A stretch of 49,088 nt of DNA from VBAS01 sp964508655 (GCA_964508655.1 CAZDUO010000025.1:1-49088), one strand, 5' to 3'. Counted from the stretch's first letter, positions 7,022 through 16,516 are shown. Made by a program: numbers and translations. The notes: generated by a model from the sequence alone, not told the origin.

Positions 7022-8902
7022 CTATTCCTGTTTTGGATTCCAGCCATTGAAAACATTCGTCAACGTATATTTTTTCGCTTCGTCATCCGTCAACTGCCTT
7101 GCCCATTCCACTCTATTTGATGTGCCGGCAGACGGTCCGTAATTTTTATACTCGCTGTATCGTGTTGTTTTGTAGTTGTCGGTATTGTTCCAGTTGCTCC
7201 AGCCTTCGGGTTTTATATGCGGGCCAATGTAACAATTCATATAGAGCACCCGGGCATACGGCCGCCAGGGCCTGCCAAGGGAAACATTGTGCAGCGAAGT
7301 ATCGCCGGTGAGCACACAATCGTTGAAGATGTAGCCAAACTCTTTTTCTTTTGGTGTGGATGCTGCTGTGATGTGCGAATTCTTTTTGCTGTGGATATGG
7401 CATTTTTCAAACCAGACCGTGGAAGAGCCGAAAATAAAATCCGTTGTGCCCTCGATATAACAGTTTTCAAAATATTGCCGGCTGTTGTCGTTGTTGGTAA
7501 ACAAGACATCCTGGTTACCGATGAAGCGGCAATTGATGAACACCGCCCTGTCGCCATTGGATTCCACTGCTACCGCCTGCCCGGCTGTAAAGCCGGCGTC
7601 GTTTTGAAAGCTGATGTTCTTTGCGGTGAAATCATCTGCCTTTATTTTAAAGCTCCACGATGTTCGTGTGTTGATAGTGTCGCCGTTGGGCGAAATCTTT
7701 CCCGTGTGGTCATTACAGGTGAGAATCGTTTTGAATTTGTCTTCGCCGACCAGGGTTACAAAATTCTTCGTGGAGTCGAGAAAAAGCTTTTCGTAGTAAA
7801 CGCCGTTACGGATATAAATTGTGAATGGTGCTTTATTGTTCACCGGCACGGCGTTGAATGCTGCCTGAACGGTTGAAAAATTTCCGCTGCCATCCTGCGC
7901 CACGGTAATTACAGTGGCGGTTTTTCGGTTTTCATCAAAAACTTTTTTCAGAAATGAGTCCATGGTTTGCAACACCGGAGTAAACCACGGTTCAAACAAA
8001 ACAAAAGAGTGCGGGGCGTCGAACGATTTTACCAGCGTATAAATCCCCAACTCCCGGAGAATTTTTATGTAATCATCACGGCCGGCATACATGCGTGCCA
8101 CATGGCTGTTGATAAATAACGTGGGCGGGGTATGCGGGCCGATATGCGTGAATGGCGAACCCTGTTTCCACAGTTCAGGATTTTCTGCTTTGGAAAAACC
8201 AAACCAGTGGGTGGCGGCCGAAGTTCTTTTGCTGTCATCTCCTTCGCCTGATTCGGGATGAATGAAAGCGACAATGCCATCCATATCAATAACTGCATTT
8301 GCATGGCTGGAAATATTTTTTTCACAGCCGTTGCCTTCAAATTCTTTCAGCCCGTTGGTAGCGCCCATCATAGCGGCCAGTTCGCCGCCGGCAGAATGAC
8401 CTGCCACTGCAATTTTATTTTCATCAATATTATACCTGGCCGCATTTTTTCTTACCCAGCGTATGGCTGATTTAATATCATATACGGCTGCGGGATACAA
8501 TGCCTCGGTTGACAGGCGGTATTCAGGGGTAAAACATGTATAGCCCATTTCGGCCAGCCGCTGCGCCATGGGGTGATGCAGGGTTTTGTTGCCGCTTCGC
8601 CAGCCTCCGCCATGAATGATGATAATGGCAATTCTTTTGACAGCAGTTTTTTGTTTGGGATAAAATGCATCAAGCAAAAGTTTGCGATTGCCGGCATTGC
8701 AGTACGCAATATTTCTTTCTTTGGCCACCGATGCAGAATGCAGCTCACTGACTATCCTTGCTTCCGGGTTTGTTTTTATTGTACCGGCATAGGCGCTATG
8801 CAGCGAATAGGAAGTATCCGGCTTTCCCGTGATGCCTTTGGTGGATTGAGCAGATAATTGAAATGAGTAAATTAAAAACGCTATGGGAAAAATGACTCTC
8901 AT
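7022..8902 (-). CDS. Bifunctional alpha/beta-hydrolase esterase - CE8 pectin methylesterase
   Basis: A 626-residue secreted protein with two catalytic domains. Residues about 60-320 are an alpha/beta hydrolase of the acetyl/feruloyl esterase type: oxyanion HGGGW (97-101), nucleophile elbow GHSAGG with S170, and the His in DAPHSF (H298). Residues about 330-620 are a CE8 pectin methylesterase beta-helix: QAVAV (Q442), GNQDVLF with D465, TTDFIFG with D488, and GRPWRPYAR (543-551). The fusion would remove an acyl group (probably acetate) and the methyl ester from pectin in one polypeptide, preparing it for lyases and polygalacturonases. The start codon abuts the stop of the CE12 gene directly. 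The esterase substrate is inferred from context. Confidence 0.92.
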   Translation of the reverse strand: MRVIFPIAFLIYSFQLSAQSTKGITGKPDTSYSLHSAYAGTIKTNPEARIVSELHSASVAKERNIAYCNAGNRKLLLDAFYPKQKTAVKRIAIIIIHGGGWRSGNKTLHHPMAQRLAEMGYTCFTPEYRLSTEALYPAAVYDIKSAIRWVRKNAARYNIDENKIAVAGHSAGGELAAMMGATNGLKEFEGNGCEKNISSHANAVIDMDGIVAFIHPESGEGDDSKRTSAATHWFGFSKAENPELWKQGSPFTHIGPHTPPTLFINSHVARMYAGRDDYIKILRELGIYTLVKSFDAPHSFVLFEPWFTPVLQTMDSFLKKVFDENRKTATVITVAQDGSGNFSTVQAAFNAVPVNNKAPFTIYIRNGVYYEKLFLDSTKNFVTLVGEDKFKTILTCNDHTGKISPNGDTINTRTSWSFKIKADDFTAKNISFQNDAGFTAGQAVAVESNGDRAVFINCRFIGNQDVLFTNNDNSRQYFENCYIEGTTDFIFGSSTVWFEKCHIHSKKNSHITAASTPKEKEFGYIFNDCVLTGDTSLHNVSLGRPWRPYARVLYMNCYIGPHIKPEGWSNWNNTDNYKTTRYSEYKNYGPSAGTSNRVEWARQLTDDEAKKYTLTNVFNGWNPKQE

Positions 8903-9652
8903 TTATTTCACTACCGGTTTTATCACCCTGTCATCCAAATCAGGGACTAAAAGTTTTATCTCCGAAAGTACGAGCTGCGCTATCAGCCGTGCACCCAATT
9001 CATTAAAGTGGGTATTATCTTCCTTGCCGTCGGGATAGTTGGGATGTTCGCCAGGTTTTAACTGAAGAAATAAAAGTTTTGAGGTTTCTTTTCCCAGCTG
9101 CTGGTAAAGCTCCCGGCTTTTGGTGTCCAGGTCAATAAACAAAACTTTTTCCGTTTCGGCCACTTCTTTTACATAGGCAGAATATTCTTTGTGTGTTTCC
9201 AGCGCCCTGCCTTCATTATCAAACCTTCTGCGGCTAACGGGGGTGAACAGAACCGGAATAGCTTTTTTGGCTCTTGCATCTCTTACAAATCTTTTCAGGT
9301 TCATGCGGAAGGTATCCGGCGTAGCATAACGTTCACCTTTGTCTTTTGCTTCGTCATTATGCCCAAACTGGATAAACACATAATCGCCTTCCTGTGCGCC
9401 ATCTGCCACCTTTTGCCAGAGTTTTTCTGAAAGAAATGTTTTGGTGCTGCGGCCGTTCTTTGCCAGATTTTCCACTTTTACCGTGGAATCCCAGAAATAA
9501 ACAAAGGGCATTCCCCAGCCGGTTTCGGGGTAAGCTCTTTTTTCCTTACTGCTCATGGTGCTGTCGCCGCAGAGCCAGATGGTGATTTTCTTTTTTTCAG
9601 GGAAAGAAAAAGCCATGAGCAATGTTAATAACGATATTAGACATCTTTTCAT
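8903..9652 (-). CDS. CE12-type rhamnogalacturonan acetylesterase (SGNH hydrolase)
   Basis: A 249-residue esterase with a short hydrophobic leader (MKRCLISLLTLLMAFS). SGNH blocks are present: block I GDST with nucleophile S31, the conserved Gly in AKNGRST, block III FGHND with N99, and block V DNTHFNELG with D212 and H215. This matches CE12 rhamnogalacturonan/pectin acetylesterases. It would remove acetyl groups from galacturonate residues so that lyases can act. Its stop directly abuts the start of the esterase-CE8 gene. Other SGNH substrates are possible, but the pectin context favours this one. Confidence 0.9.
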   Translation of the reverse strand: MKRCLISLLTLLMAFSFPEKKKITIWLCGDSTMSSKEKRAYPETGWGMPFVYFWDSTVKVENLAKNGRSTKTFLSEKLWQKVADGAQEGDYVFIQFGHNDEAKDKGERYATPDTFRMNLKRFVRDARAKKAIPVLFTPVSRRRFDNEGRALETHKEYSAYVKEVAETEKVLFIDLDTKSRELYQQLGKETSKLLFLQLKPGEHPNYPDGKEDNTHFNELGARLIAQLVLSEIKLLVPDLDDRVIKPVVK

Positions 9653-9672
9653 TTCAGAATTTTTAATAGCAA

Positions 9673-9737
9673 CGCGGATGACACGGATTAAACGGATATA
9701 GCTGTTTACAATCCGCTACAATCTGTCAAATCAGCGT
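9673..9737. repeat. Inverted pair of degenerate GGAT/ATCC repeats
   Basis: Left arm 9673-9697 holds GCGGAT, ACGGAT and ACGGAT at 9-10 bp spacing. Right arm 9710-9737 holds ATCCGC, ATCTGT and ATCAGCG in inverse orientation. The arms can pair imperfectly around a 12-nt spacer, and the right arm overlaps the pectate lyase stop codon. The design matches the larger inverted array at 43161-43340. Confidence 0.6.
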
Positions 9738-11167
9738 TCCTGTTTTACCAGGCTGTTTATATAAATTTCGATATTGGTATAAAATTTATGCAACGAAACT
9801 TTTGCTGCATCCGACAGGTCGGAGGGATTCAACCCTTTTTTGGTTTCCCAATCATCAGGCATCCCGTCGCTATCGCTGTCTTTTGGAGCAGGCAATGATT
9901 TTAATGCAGGCCACGCATTCACGGTTAACTCATAGGCCGTGCCGTGCGGGTAGCCGCCCTGCACATCAATAAATTTACCGGTTCTGTTTTTTACATCGTT
10001 GATGATTCGTTCATCCAGTGTATCTCTGAAAAAACTGGTGCCGGCAAATTTCAGGACATCTTCATAAGCTTCAACAGCCGATTGTACCGGCAAAGGCCAT
10101 GCATCATGTGGTTTGTCAAGAATTGCATTCTTTTTATCCTGTTCGGTTCCACTGTTACCCATTTCAATTCCCAGCCAGTTGTTTTTTGAAATTTCATTTG
10201 CGCCATCCACATAATTTCCGTTCACATACCATTTGCCAAAGCCGATGGTTTCATTGCGGCCGGGGTTCACGATTCTGTACCGTACATTCTTATTGGTATT
10301 GGGGCCGTATTTGAAGTAATTATTAATGATATTGTAATTGCCGCCTTCGCCTGCGTAAATATTATTGATGCCCCAGTTATAAATTACATTATTCCTGAAA
10401 TCAACAAATTCAGCCGGCGTATGACGAATACCATTGAATCGTGGGGTACGGCTTCTGCAATGAGCAAATAAATTATGATGTGCTGATAAATGCAGACCAC
10501 CCCAGATGCCGCCAAAACCATGCTGTTCAAAATCTTTATCACCGGTTTCAAAATGATAAGAGTAATTCAAAGGCTCGGAAATAATATTCCACTGAACCGT
10601 GGTGCTGTCGCCGCCATAAATGGAAAAAACCTCATCGGTGCTCCAGCTCATGCTGCAATGGTCAATGATGATATTTTTTCTTTTAAAACCGCCAAGGGCA
10701 TCATCGCTGCCGCTGCCGTCCACCTTGCCGGCAAGGCCTTGGTATTTATCGCCCATGCGGAAGCGCAGGTAACGGATAATGATATTATCGCCGCCCAGTG
10801 TAACGGAGTTATCGGCTAAACAAATTCCCTCACCGGGAGCCGTTTGTCCCGCTATGGTCACATCAGCACGAATGGCAAGTTTTGTTTCCAGGTGAATCGT
10901 GCCTGATACGGCAAATACAATAATACGTTTGCCTTTCGCCTCGGCTGCTTCACGAAAACTGCCGGGACCTTTATCATTTAAATTGCTAACAATATAAATT
11001 TTTCCGCCACGGCCCCCGGTAGTGTATTTGCCAAATCCTTCAGCGCCGGGAAAAGCAACAGGTTTATCATCATCCTGTACGGATGCTGAATTGCTTTTTT
11101 GTGCCGTGCAGTTTGAAATAAAAACTGCAGCAGCCAGGAAAAGAAAATATCGTTTCAGCCAATTCAT
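9731..11167 (-). CDS. PL1-family pectate lyase with C-terminal calcium-binding-like segment
   Basis: A 478-residue secreted beta-helix protein. It begins with a hydrophobic leader ending FISNCTAQ; the Cys may be lipidated, but the lipobox is weak. The mature start VAFPGAEGFGKYTTGGRGG and the strands around ITIAGQTAPGEG-like sequence and IIIRYLRFRMGD are typical of Bacteroidota PL1 pectate lyases, which cleave polygalacturonate by beta-elimination. The C-terminus contains DSDGMPDDWE followed by GLNPSD, a thrombospondin type-3/calcium-loop-like motif common at the ends of secreted Bacteroidota enzymes. It is separated from susD by a hairpin with a T-tract (11180-11207). Products would feed the GH105 enzyme. 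Confidence 0.9.
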   Translation of the reverse strand: MNWLKRYFLFLAAAVFISNCTAQKSNSASVQDDDKPVAFPGAEGFGKYTTGGRGGKIYIVSNLNDKGPGSFREAAEAKGKRIIVFAVSGTIHLETKLAIRADVTIAGQTAPGEGICLADNSVTLGGDNIIIRYLRFRMGDKYQGLAGKVDGSGSDDALGGFKRKNIIIDHCSMSWSTDEVFSIYGGDSTTVQWNIISEPLNYSYHFETGDKDFEQHGFGGIWGGLHLSAHHNLFAHCRSRTPRFNGIRHTPAEFVDFRNNVIYNWGINNIYAGEGGNYNIINNYFKYGPNTNKNVRYRIVNPGRNETIGFGKWYVNGNYVDGANEISKNNWLGIEMGNSGTEQDKKNAILDKPHDAWPLPVQSAVEAYEDVLKFAGTSFFRDTLDERIINDVKNRTGKFIDVQGGYPHGTAYELTVNAWPALKSLPAPKDSDSDGMPDDWETKKGLNPSDLSDAAKVSLHKFYTNIEIYINSLVKQER

Positions 11168-11179
11168 TTTTCAATTTAT

Positions 11180-11207
11180 AAAAAAGGCCGCCGCAGAAGC
11201 AGCAGCC
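11180..11207 (-). terminator. Hairpin with T-tract between susD and pectate lyase gene
   Basis: On the minus strand GGCTGCTGC (11207-11199) pairs with GCGGCGGCC (11194-11186), nine pairs with two G-U wobbles, around a four-base loop, followed by six T. This is a convincing intrinsic terminator inside an operon, so it probably acts as a partial attenuator that keeps SusC/SusD expression above that of the enzymes. Confidence 0.7.
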
Positions 11208-11250
11208 GGATACTCAATCATTAACCATTTACTCAAACCATGAGAAAGAA

Positions 11251-13101
11251 TCAATAACCCGGGTTTTGTTTCAATCGTCCCTGGTAGCTGGCTACAGTAG
11301 CTACATCATACGGGAACAATTCACTCTTGCCCGGTGTAAAATAATATGCAAAGGCCTGCCACAATGGTCTTCCGTCTATGACATTGGCTGTTAAATGCTG
11401 CGCCCAGTCAATACGTACCCATTTGATGGCCGGGTTGCCCGATGAGGGAGCCGATTGTGTGGTGCCGCTGGGCGGTACCTGGGTCGGTCGCCAGAAGGGA
11501 AATCCTTTACCTGTACTGTCTGCAGTTGTATAATAAACAATTTCTTCACCCACATTTTTAAAATAAATGTATTGCGGCACAGTATTGTACGGTGCCACCC
11601 GGTCACGTATCTGCTGAATTTTAGTTCTGGCTTCGGCAATTTTAGTTGCCAGCAGGTTCCACCTGAGCAGGTCAAATTTGCGTATGCCTTCGTGGCCAAA
11701 CTCTAGGTATCTTTCGTTTGCAACGGCATTAAAGAAACCGGTTTTATCATTAGGGGTTACACCAATCAGGCCGGTATTGCCACGATAAGCTCTTTTTCTT
11801 ACTTCTTCAAATGCAACAATGGCTTCGGGAGTAGGACCGCCGTTTATCTCATTCACGGCTTCGGCATACATCAACAACACATCGGAAAAACGAATCATGC
11901 TCCAGTTGTAACCCACGTTGAGAACGGTGCCGGGCAAAAGAGGAACTCTCCAGTCGCGGCGGTATTTGCCGGTATTCAGTTCGCCCAGCCTGCGCTGGTT
12001 TTTAATGTTGGATGCAGTGGGCACTGCAAAATGAGTGATGGTTACATCACGTCTTGTATCCACTGAATCGAAAGCGTAGAAATAATTCGGCAGCATGACG
12101 ATTCCTCCGCCGCCGGCGCCATAGCGTGAAGCATTGCTCAGGTTGGGTCCGTCGTAGTTGCCCATACGGCTGTCGCTGTTGCTGTTGCCGCCGCCGGCGC
12201 CCACTTCAAACAGTATTTCACCGAAAGGATCGTAGGTAAATGAAGTGACATTGCGCCAGATGTTTTCATAATTGGGATTCAGCGTATGCTGATCTCTTCT
12301 TGCCATCAGTTCCTCGGTTTCCTTTTTTGCTATCTGGTAGTAATTAATGTAATCGCTGCGGCGCTCCATTTGTCCACCCTGCCTTAATGAATAACCGCCG
12401 CGGGCCAGTGCAATTCTTGCCCTTAATGCTTTGGCTGCTCCTTTGGTGATTCTTTCATTTCTTGCCACTTCAGTTCTCCATGGCAGCAGGTCAATTGCCG
12501 TGCCGAGGTCGGCAATGATTTTATCATAAGTGGAATCGCGGTCGCTTTGGGGGATAAAGAGCTCGGTCTGTTTGTAAGCCGGAATAAAGGGTGCCGGCAC
12601 GTCGCCCCAGTTGCGTATCAGTTCATACAAAAACTGGGCACGCAGGGTGAGCACTTCGCCATACAGGCGGCGGAGTTCTTTTTTTTCGGCTTCAGTTCCT
12701 TCATTATACTGTTTCATCAGCGGAATCTGCTCAATAGCCAGGTTGGCTTTTTCCACGCCGCGGTAAAGCTGGCGGAAAGGATTGGCCAGTTCGGCATTGG
12801 TGAGCAGTAGCTGGTAGCGGCCAATTCCCCGGCGTCCATTATCAATATTACCGCTTACAATTCCTTCATCGGAGTCGTAAGGATAATACATGCTGACACG
12901 GATGCCGTATCCATTATCGCCCTGCAGTTCATCGTACACGCCCACAACAGCGCTGAAGGCGTTTGACACATCGGAAAAAGCCTGTGAAATGCTGTACTGC
13001 GACACCGGCTCTACCTCGGTATATTTTTTACAACCAACTGCGGTGACAATTGCCGAAAGGATGAGGGCAACTGCAACTGATTGATGAATTCTGATTTTCA
13101 T
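11251..13101 (-). CDS. susD: SusD/RagB-family outer-membrane glycan-binding lipoprotein
   Basis: A 616-residue surface lipoprotein. The signal peptide ends ILSAIVTAVGCKKYTEVEP, giving lipidated C24. The following TPR-like helical region (VSNAFSAVVGVYDELQGDNGY, LYRGVEKANLAIEQI, YGEVLTLRAQFLYELI) and the late block WSMIRFSDVLLMYAEAVNE are classic SusD features, as is the C-terminal segment with KFDLLRW. SusD lids the SusC barrel and captures oligosaccharides. It starts 24 bp after susC. Ligand is inferred as pectic oligomers from the neighbouring enzymes. Confidence 0.96.
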   Translation of the reverse strand: MKIRIHQSVAVALILSAIVTAVGCKKYTEVEPVSQYSISQAFSDVSNAFSAVVGVYDELQGDNGYGIRVSMYYPYDSDEGIVSGNIDNGRRGIGRYQLLLTNAELANPFRQLYRGVEKANLAIEQIPLMKQYNEGTEAEKKELRRLYGEVLTLRAQFLYELIRNWGDVPAPFIPAYKQTELFIPQSDRDSTYDKIIADLGTAIDLLPWRTEVARNERITKGAAKALRARIALARGGYSLRQGGQMERRSDYINYYQIAKKETEELMARRDQHTLNPNYENIWRNVTSFTYDPFGEILFEVGAGGGNSNSDSRMGNYDGPNLSNASRYGAGGGGIVMLPNYFYAFDSVDTRRDVTITHFAVPTASNIKNQRRLGELNTGKYRRDWRVPLLPGTVLNVGYNWSMIRFSDVLLMYAEAVNEINGGPTPEAIVAFEEVRKRAYRGNTGLIGVTPNDKTGFFNAVANERYLEFGHEGIRKFDLLRWNLLATKIAEARTKIQQIRDRVAPYNTVPQYIYFKNVGEEIVYYTTADSTGKGFPFWRPTQVPPSGTTQSAPSSGNPAIKWVRIDWAQHLTANVIDGRPLWQAFAYYFTPGKSELFPYDVATVASYQGRLKQNPGY

Positions 13102-13125
13102 ATAACAAACCTTTATTTTAATTTT

Positions 13126-16100
13126 TTAAAAAGTAATATTCAAACCAAGCAACCAGGTTCTTGACCTTGGATAAGCCGCGAAATCAACACCCGGTGTAAG
13201 CGGGTCTGACCGGCGTGAAGTAACATCCGGATCGTATCCGGAATAATTGGTAATGGTAGCCAGGTTATTTACTGTGCCATAAATGCGAAGGCTTGAAATT
13301 TTTGCCAGGTCAAGAATTCTTTTTGGCACGGTATAACCAAGGGTCAGGTTGTTGAAGCGCAGGTAAGAACCATCTTCTACCGCCCATGAGTGCAGCCACC
13401 AGCGCTGTACCCGCACCGGTGTCCATATTTTTGCATTCTGATTCAGCTTTTCCAATTCAACAGGATCCGTAACCCTTACACCATTGGCATTAATGTAAGT
13501 GAAGCGGTCTTTCATAGTGGTGAGCACATTCAAATTGGGGAATGCTCCATCAGTCCATTCTATTTTATTGGCATTGTAAATGTCATTGCCCACGACAAAA
13601 TTTACAAACACACTCAGGTCAAAATTTTTGTAGGTAAACTGGTTGTTCCAGCCACCGGAAAAATCAGGATTGGCATTACCAACCACCGTTCTGTCGCCAT
13701 CGGCAGTAATGGTGCCATCGCCATTCAGGTCTTTCCATTTCAGCATACCAGGCTGTGGTGTGCCGTATACACCATTGAAAGGAATACCTGCCTTAAGGGT
13801 ATAAGTGCCCGTAGCGGCGTTGTAATCAAATTCACTCACCTGGAAGAAGCCATCGGTAACAAAACCATACATCAAACCCATCGGTTGGCCTACTTTCACC
13901 AGGTAATCATCCACACCGTCGCTGCCCTGCCAGCCCGAGTTGCGGGTAAGCTGGTCTACACCGCCAAGGTTTTCCACCCGGTTTTTATTAAATGCGATAT
14001 TGAAATTGCTGGTCCATGTAAAATCTCTTTTTTGAACCGGCGTGGCACTTACCTGGAATTCAACACCACGGTTGCTGGTGGAACCGATGTTCTGCAACTG
14101 CGAAGTGTAACCCGTTGTCGGCGGAATGGCCACAGCTAACAAAAGATCTTTTGCCGTGTTTTTATAAATATCCATGGTAAACTGAACCCGGTTTTTGAAC
14201 AAGGATAAATCCAGTCCGAAGTTGCTTGTAGTATTCTTTTCCCAGCGCAATTCCGGATTGGCAAGTGCAGTGGGAGCAAAACCCGGAAGTATGGAATGGT
14301 TGAATGCATACTGACCTGTTACCCCATACAGTTGCAGGTAAAGCAGGTTATCAATCCGGTTGTTGCCCACAGCACCATAACCGTACCTGACTTTTCCGTC
14401 AGAAATCCAGGAAACTTTATCAAAGAATTTTTCTTTGGTAAACCGCCATGCCAGCGAGCCGGAAGGAAACACGAGAGAACCGTTTTCAGAACTGAACTTG
14501 GAAGAACGATCCGATCGCAGGTTGAATGTAGCCAGGTATTTATCATCGTAAGCATAAGTAGCTCTGCCGAATAATGAAAAGATGCGGCTGGCAGGTTGTT
14601 CAAAGGAGGTGGGCAGTGGTTGTGAAGAACCGGAAGGTGCGGAACCCAGCCCCATATTGGCCAGCGCTTTTTTTGCTGAAATGTCGGCAGGGAAATAGCG
14701 GGTTTCAAAGCTGTTTTGCTTTGAACGCAGGTCCACGGTTTCTTCACCCACCAGCACAGTTATGTCATGATGTTTTTTGAAATTGTTCAGCGAATATTGA
14801 AGCGTATTGGTATTGCTCAGCGTATTGTTATACTGCTGGCCGATGGATGCCACCGGCAATGAAGCAAAGTTGCGGGCCGTTGCGGTTATTTTACTGAAGA
14901 AAAGATCGGTTCTTATATATGCATTGTCATAGCCGAACGTAGAGCGGAAAACAAGATTCTTAAGAATATTGTAGTTCACATAACCGGTCAGGTACGATGC
15001 CCTGTTGTTTTGCCTTCGGTATTCTGCCTGTGTCAGAATCACGGGATTGATGGCACCGGCTGAAGCCAGGTAATAAGCTTCATCAAAATCATCGGCGCCG
15101 AAGCCGGGCTTTGATAATTCAAAAGGCCTGTATGTAATTGCATGACGCAGCCTGTTTGTTGTCCGTGTACCTGTATTAGTAGTACCGATTCCTTTCACTT
15201 GCTGGTCGAGGTAGCGGGCTGTAAAACCGATTTTTAATTTATCGGACACTTTGTGGTCAATTTTGAAATTCACCAGGTACCGGTTGAAGCCTGATTCAAG
15301 CTGGATGCCTTCTTCTTTATTGCCGGTCAGGCTCAGGTTGAAAGTAGTGGCCTGGTTGCCCCCGCTTAATGATACATTATGACTCTGGAAATTAGCTTTT
15401 CTGCCAAACACTTCATCCTGCCAGTTGATAAAGGGAACATTTTTATAATTACCCAGTGTATCCCAGGTGGTGCCATAAGTTTGTGCAAAACTGGCGCTGT
15501 CTGTAGAGTTGCCACGGGTTCTTTCATATTGCCAGGAAACAAAGTCGTAAGGGTTTAGCACATCCATGAATTTGGGCAGTTCACGGAAGCCGTATGAAAA
15601 ATTATAGGCAATTTGTGTTTTGCCTGCTCTTCCTGATTTTGTAGTAATAATAACGACGCCATTTGCAGCCCGTGCGCCGTAGATTGCCGTAGTGGATGCA
15701 TCTTTTAATACATCAATGGAGGCAATATCCTGCGGCGAAATAACATCGAGTGCTTTTTCTACCTGTACACCGTCAACGATATAAAGCGGTGAGTTATCCT
15801 GTGTGATGGAACCGCCACCACGCACCCGGACAATGATTTCGGCGCCGGGGGCTCCTTCCGATGCAATGATCTGTACACCGGCCAGCTTGCCCTGTATGGC
15901 TTCGGCTGCTGACGACAACGGAATATCTTTTAGCTGCTTTGCAGTAATGGAAGAAACAGAACCCGTCAGGTCTTTTCTTTTCGAAGTGGTATAACCCACC
16001 ACCACTACATCTTCCAGCGTGGCCGCATTGCGTTCCAACTGCACACTTACTTCGGTATTACCATCTGCAGTAAGGGTGGTTGGTTTGTGACCGGTGTAGC

Positions 16101-16317
16101 TGAAGCTGATGGTAACGGCGCCGGTACTGGCTACTGTTAAAGAAAAATTTCCGTCTTTATCAGTTTGCACTCCGGATTTGGATCCTTTGGGAATTACACT
16201 CACACCCTGCAGCGGCAGGCCGGTATCGTCGGTTACTTTTCCTTTTAGCTGCCGGCTCTGGGCAAAAGATAAACCGGAAAGTAAGAGAAGGAAAAACAAA
16301 ATGGCAAAATGCTTCAT
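13126..16317 (-). CDS. susC: SusC/RagA-family TonB-dependent outer-membrane transporter
   Basis: A 1063-residue TonB-linked barrel. A signal peptide (ending SGLSFAQ) is followed by a carboxypeptidase-D-like regulatory domain (KGKVTDDTGLPLQGVSV, about 25-100), a DVVVVGYTTSKRKDLTGSV segment, then the plug (GKLAGVQI, ASTTAIYGARAANGVVII) and the 22-strand barrel ending in the aromatic-terminated LLGLNITF. It imports oligosaccharides with its SusD partner, driven by TonB/ExbBD. It is the first gene of the leftward pectin unit, with a LacI-type operator about 150 bp upstream and the lacI gene divergent. Confidence 0.97.
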   Translation of the reverse strand: MKHFAILFFLLLLSGLSFAQSRQLKGKVTDDTGLPLQGVSVIPKGSKSGVQTDKDGNFSLTVASTGAVTISFSYTGHKPTTLTADGNTEVSVQLERNAATLEDVVVVGYTTSKRKDLTGSVSSITAKQLKDIPLSSAAEAIQGKLAGVQIIASEGAPGAEIIVRVRGGGSITQDNSPLYIVDGVQVEKALDVISPQDIASIDVLKDASTTAIYGARAANGVVIITTKSGRAGKTQIAYNFSYGFRELPKFMDVLNPYDFVSWQYERTRGNSTDSASFAQTYGTTWDTLGNYKNVPFINWQDEVFGRKANFQSHNVSLSGGNQATTFNLSLTGNKEEGIQLESGFNRYLVNFKIDHKVSDKLKIGFTARYLDQQVKGIGTTNTGTRTTNRLRHAITYRPFELSKPGFGADDFDEAYYLASAGAINPVILTQAEYRRQNNRASYLTGYVNYNILKNLVFRSTFGYDNAYIRTDLFFSKITATARNFASLPVASIGQQYNNTLSNTNTLQYSLNNFKKHHDITVLVGEETVDLRSKQNSFETRYFPADISAKKALANMGLGSAPSGSSQPLPTSFEQPASRIFSLFGRATYAYDDKYLATFNLRSDRSSKFSSENGSLVFPSGSLAWRFTKEKFFDKVSWISDGKVRYGYGAVGNNRIDNLLYLQLYGVTGQYAFNHSILPGFAPTALANPELRWEKNTTSNFGLDLSLFKNRVQFTMDIYKNTAKDLLLAVAIPPTTGYTSQLQNIGSTSNRGVEFQVSATPVQKRDFTWTSNFNIAFNKNRVENLGGVDQLTRNSGWQGSDGVDDYLVKVGQPMGLMYGFVTDGFFQVSEFDYNAATGTYTLKAGIPFNGVYGTPQPGMLKWKDLNGDGTITADGDRTVVGNANPDFSGGWNNQFTYKNFDLSVFVNFVVGNDIYNANKIEWTDGAFPNLNVLTTMKDRFTYINANGVRVTDPVELEKLNQNAKIWTPVRVQRWWLHSWAVEDGSYLRFNNLTLGYTVPKRILDLAKISSLRIYGTVNNLATITNYSGYDPDVTSRRSDPLTPGVDFAAYPRSRTWLLGLNITF

Positions 16318-16457
16318 ATGGCTTTTTTTATTTTTTTAATTGAGAGAAATAAGCTGAAAAAAATCCGGAATCGTTATTTAAAACCTGTCTCTTTATTCTG
16401 AAATTCTGCTCAATGCTACTCAGTATTTATGATATTTAAATCAATGAGTTGGGGGTT

Positions 16458-16488
16458 TATTTACGCAATCGTTCCCGATAACGATGGC
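16458..16488. promoter_or_regulatory. LacI-type operator between susC and lacI
   Basis: ATCGTT (16468-16473) and AACGAT (16480-16485) form a perfect inverted repeat around a CCCGAT spacer, with the central CG (16476-16477) typical of LacI-family operators; outer bases GC/GC (16465-16466, 16487-16488) extend the symmetry. Bases 16458-16484 align without gaps to 2281-2307 upstream of GH28 (22 of 27 identical). The intergenic region 16318-16667 is divergent, so one protein could repress both susC and itself. Confidence 0.7.
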
Positions 16489-16499
16489 ACATTAACCCG

Positions 16500-16516
16500 G
16501 CAGCATCCAATGCTGC
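16500..16516. promoter_or_regulatory. Perfect GCAGCAT/ATGCTGC palindrome upstream of lacI
   Basis: GCAGCAT (16500-16506) and ATGCTGC (16510-16516) are perfect inverse complements around CCA. The half-site ATGCTGC recurs at 16541-16547, exactly 31 bp on, close to three helical turns. It may be a second regulator site or a hairpin; function unknown. The rest of the 350-bp gap (16318-16457, 16548-16667) is A+T-rich with no gene seen. Confidence 0.4.

Noticed and set aside
13390..14139. 249-residue reading frame on the plus strand
   Set aside because: It lies wholly antisense to the susC barrel region, is unlike any family I know and is best explained as a shadow frame.
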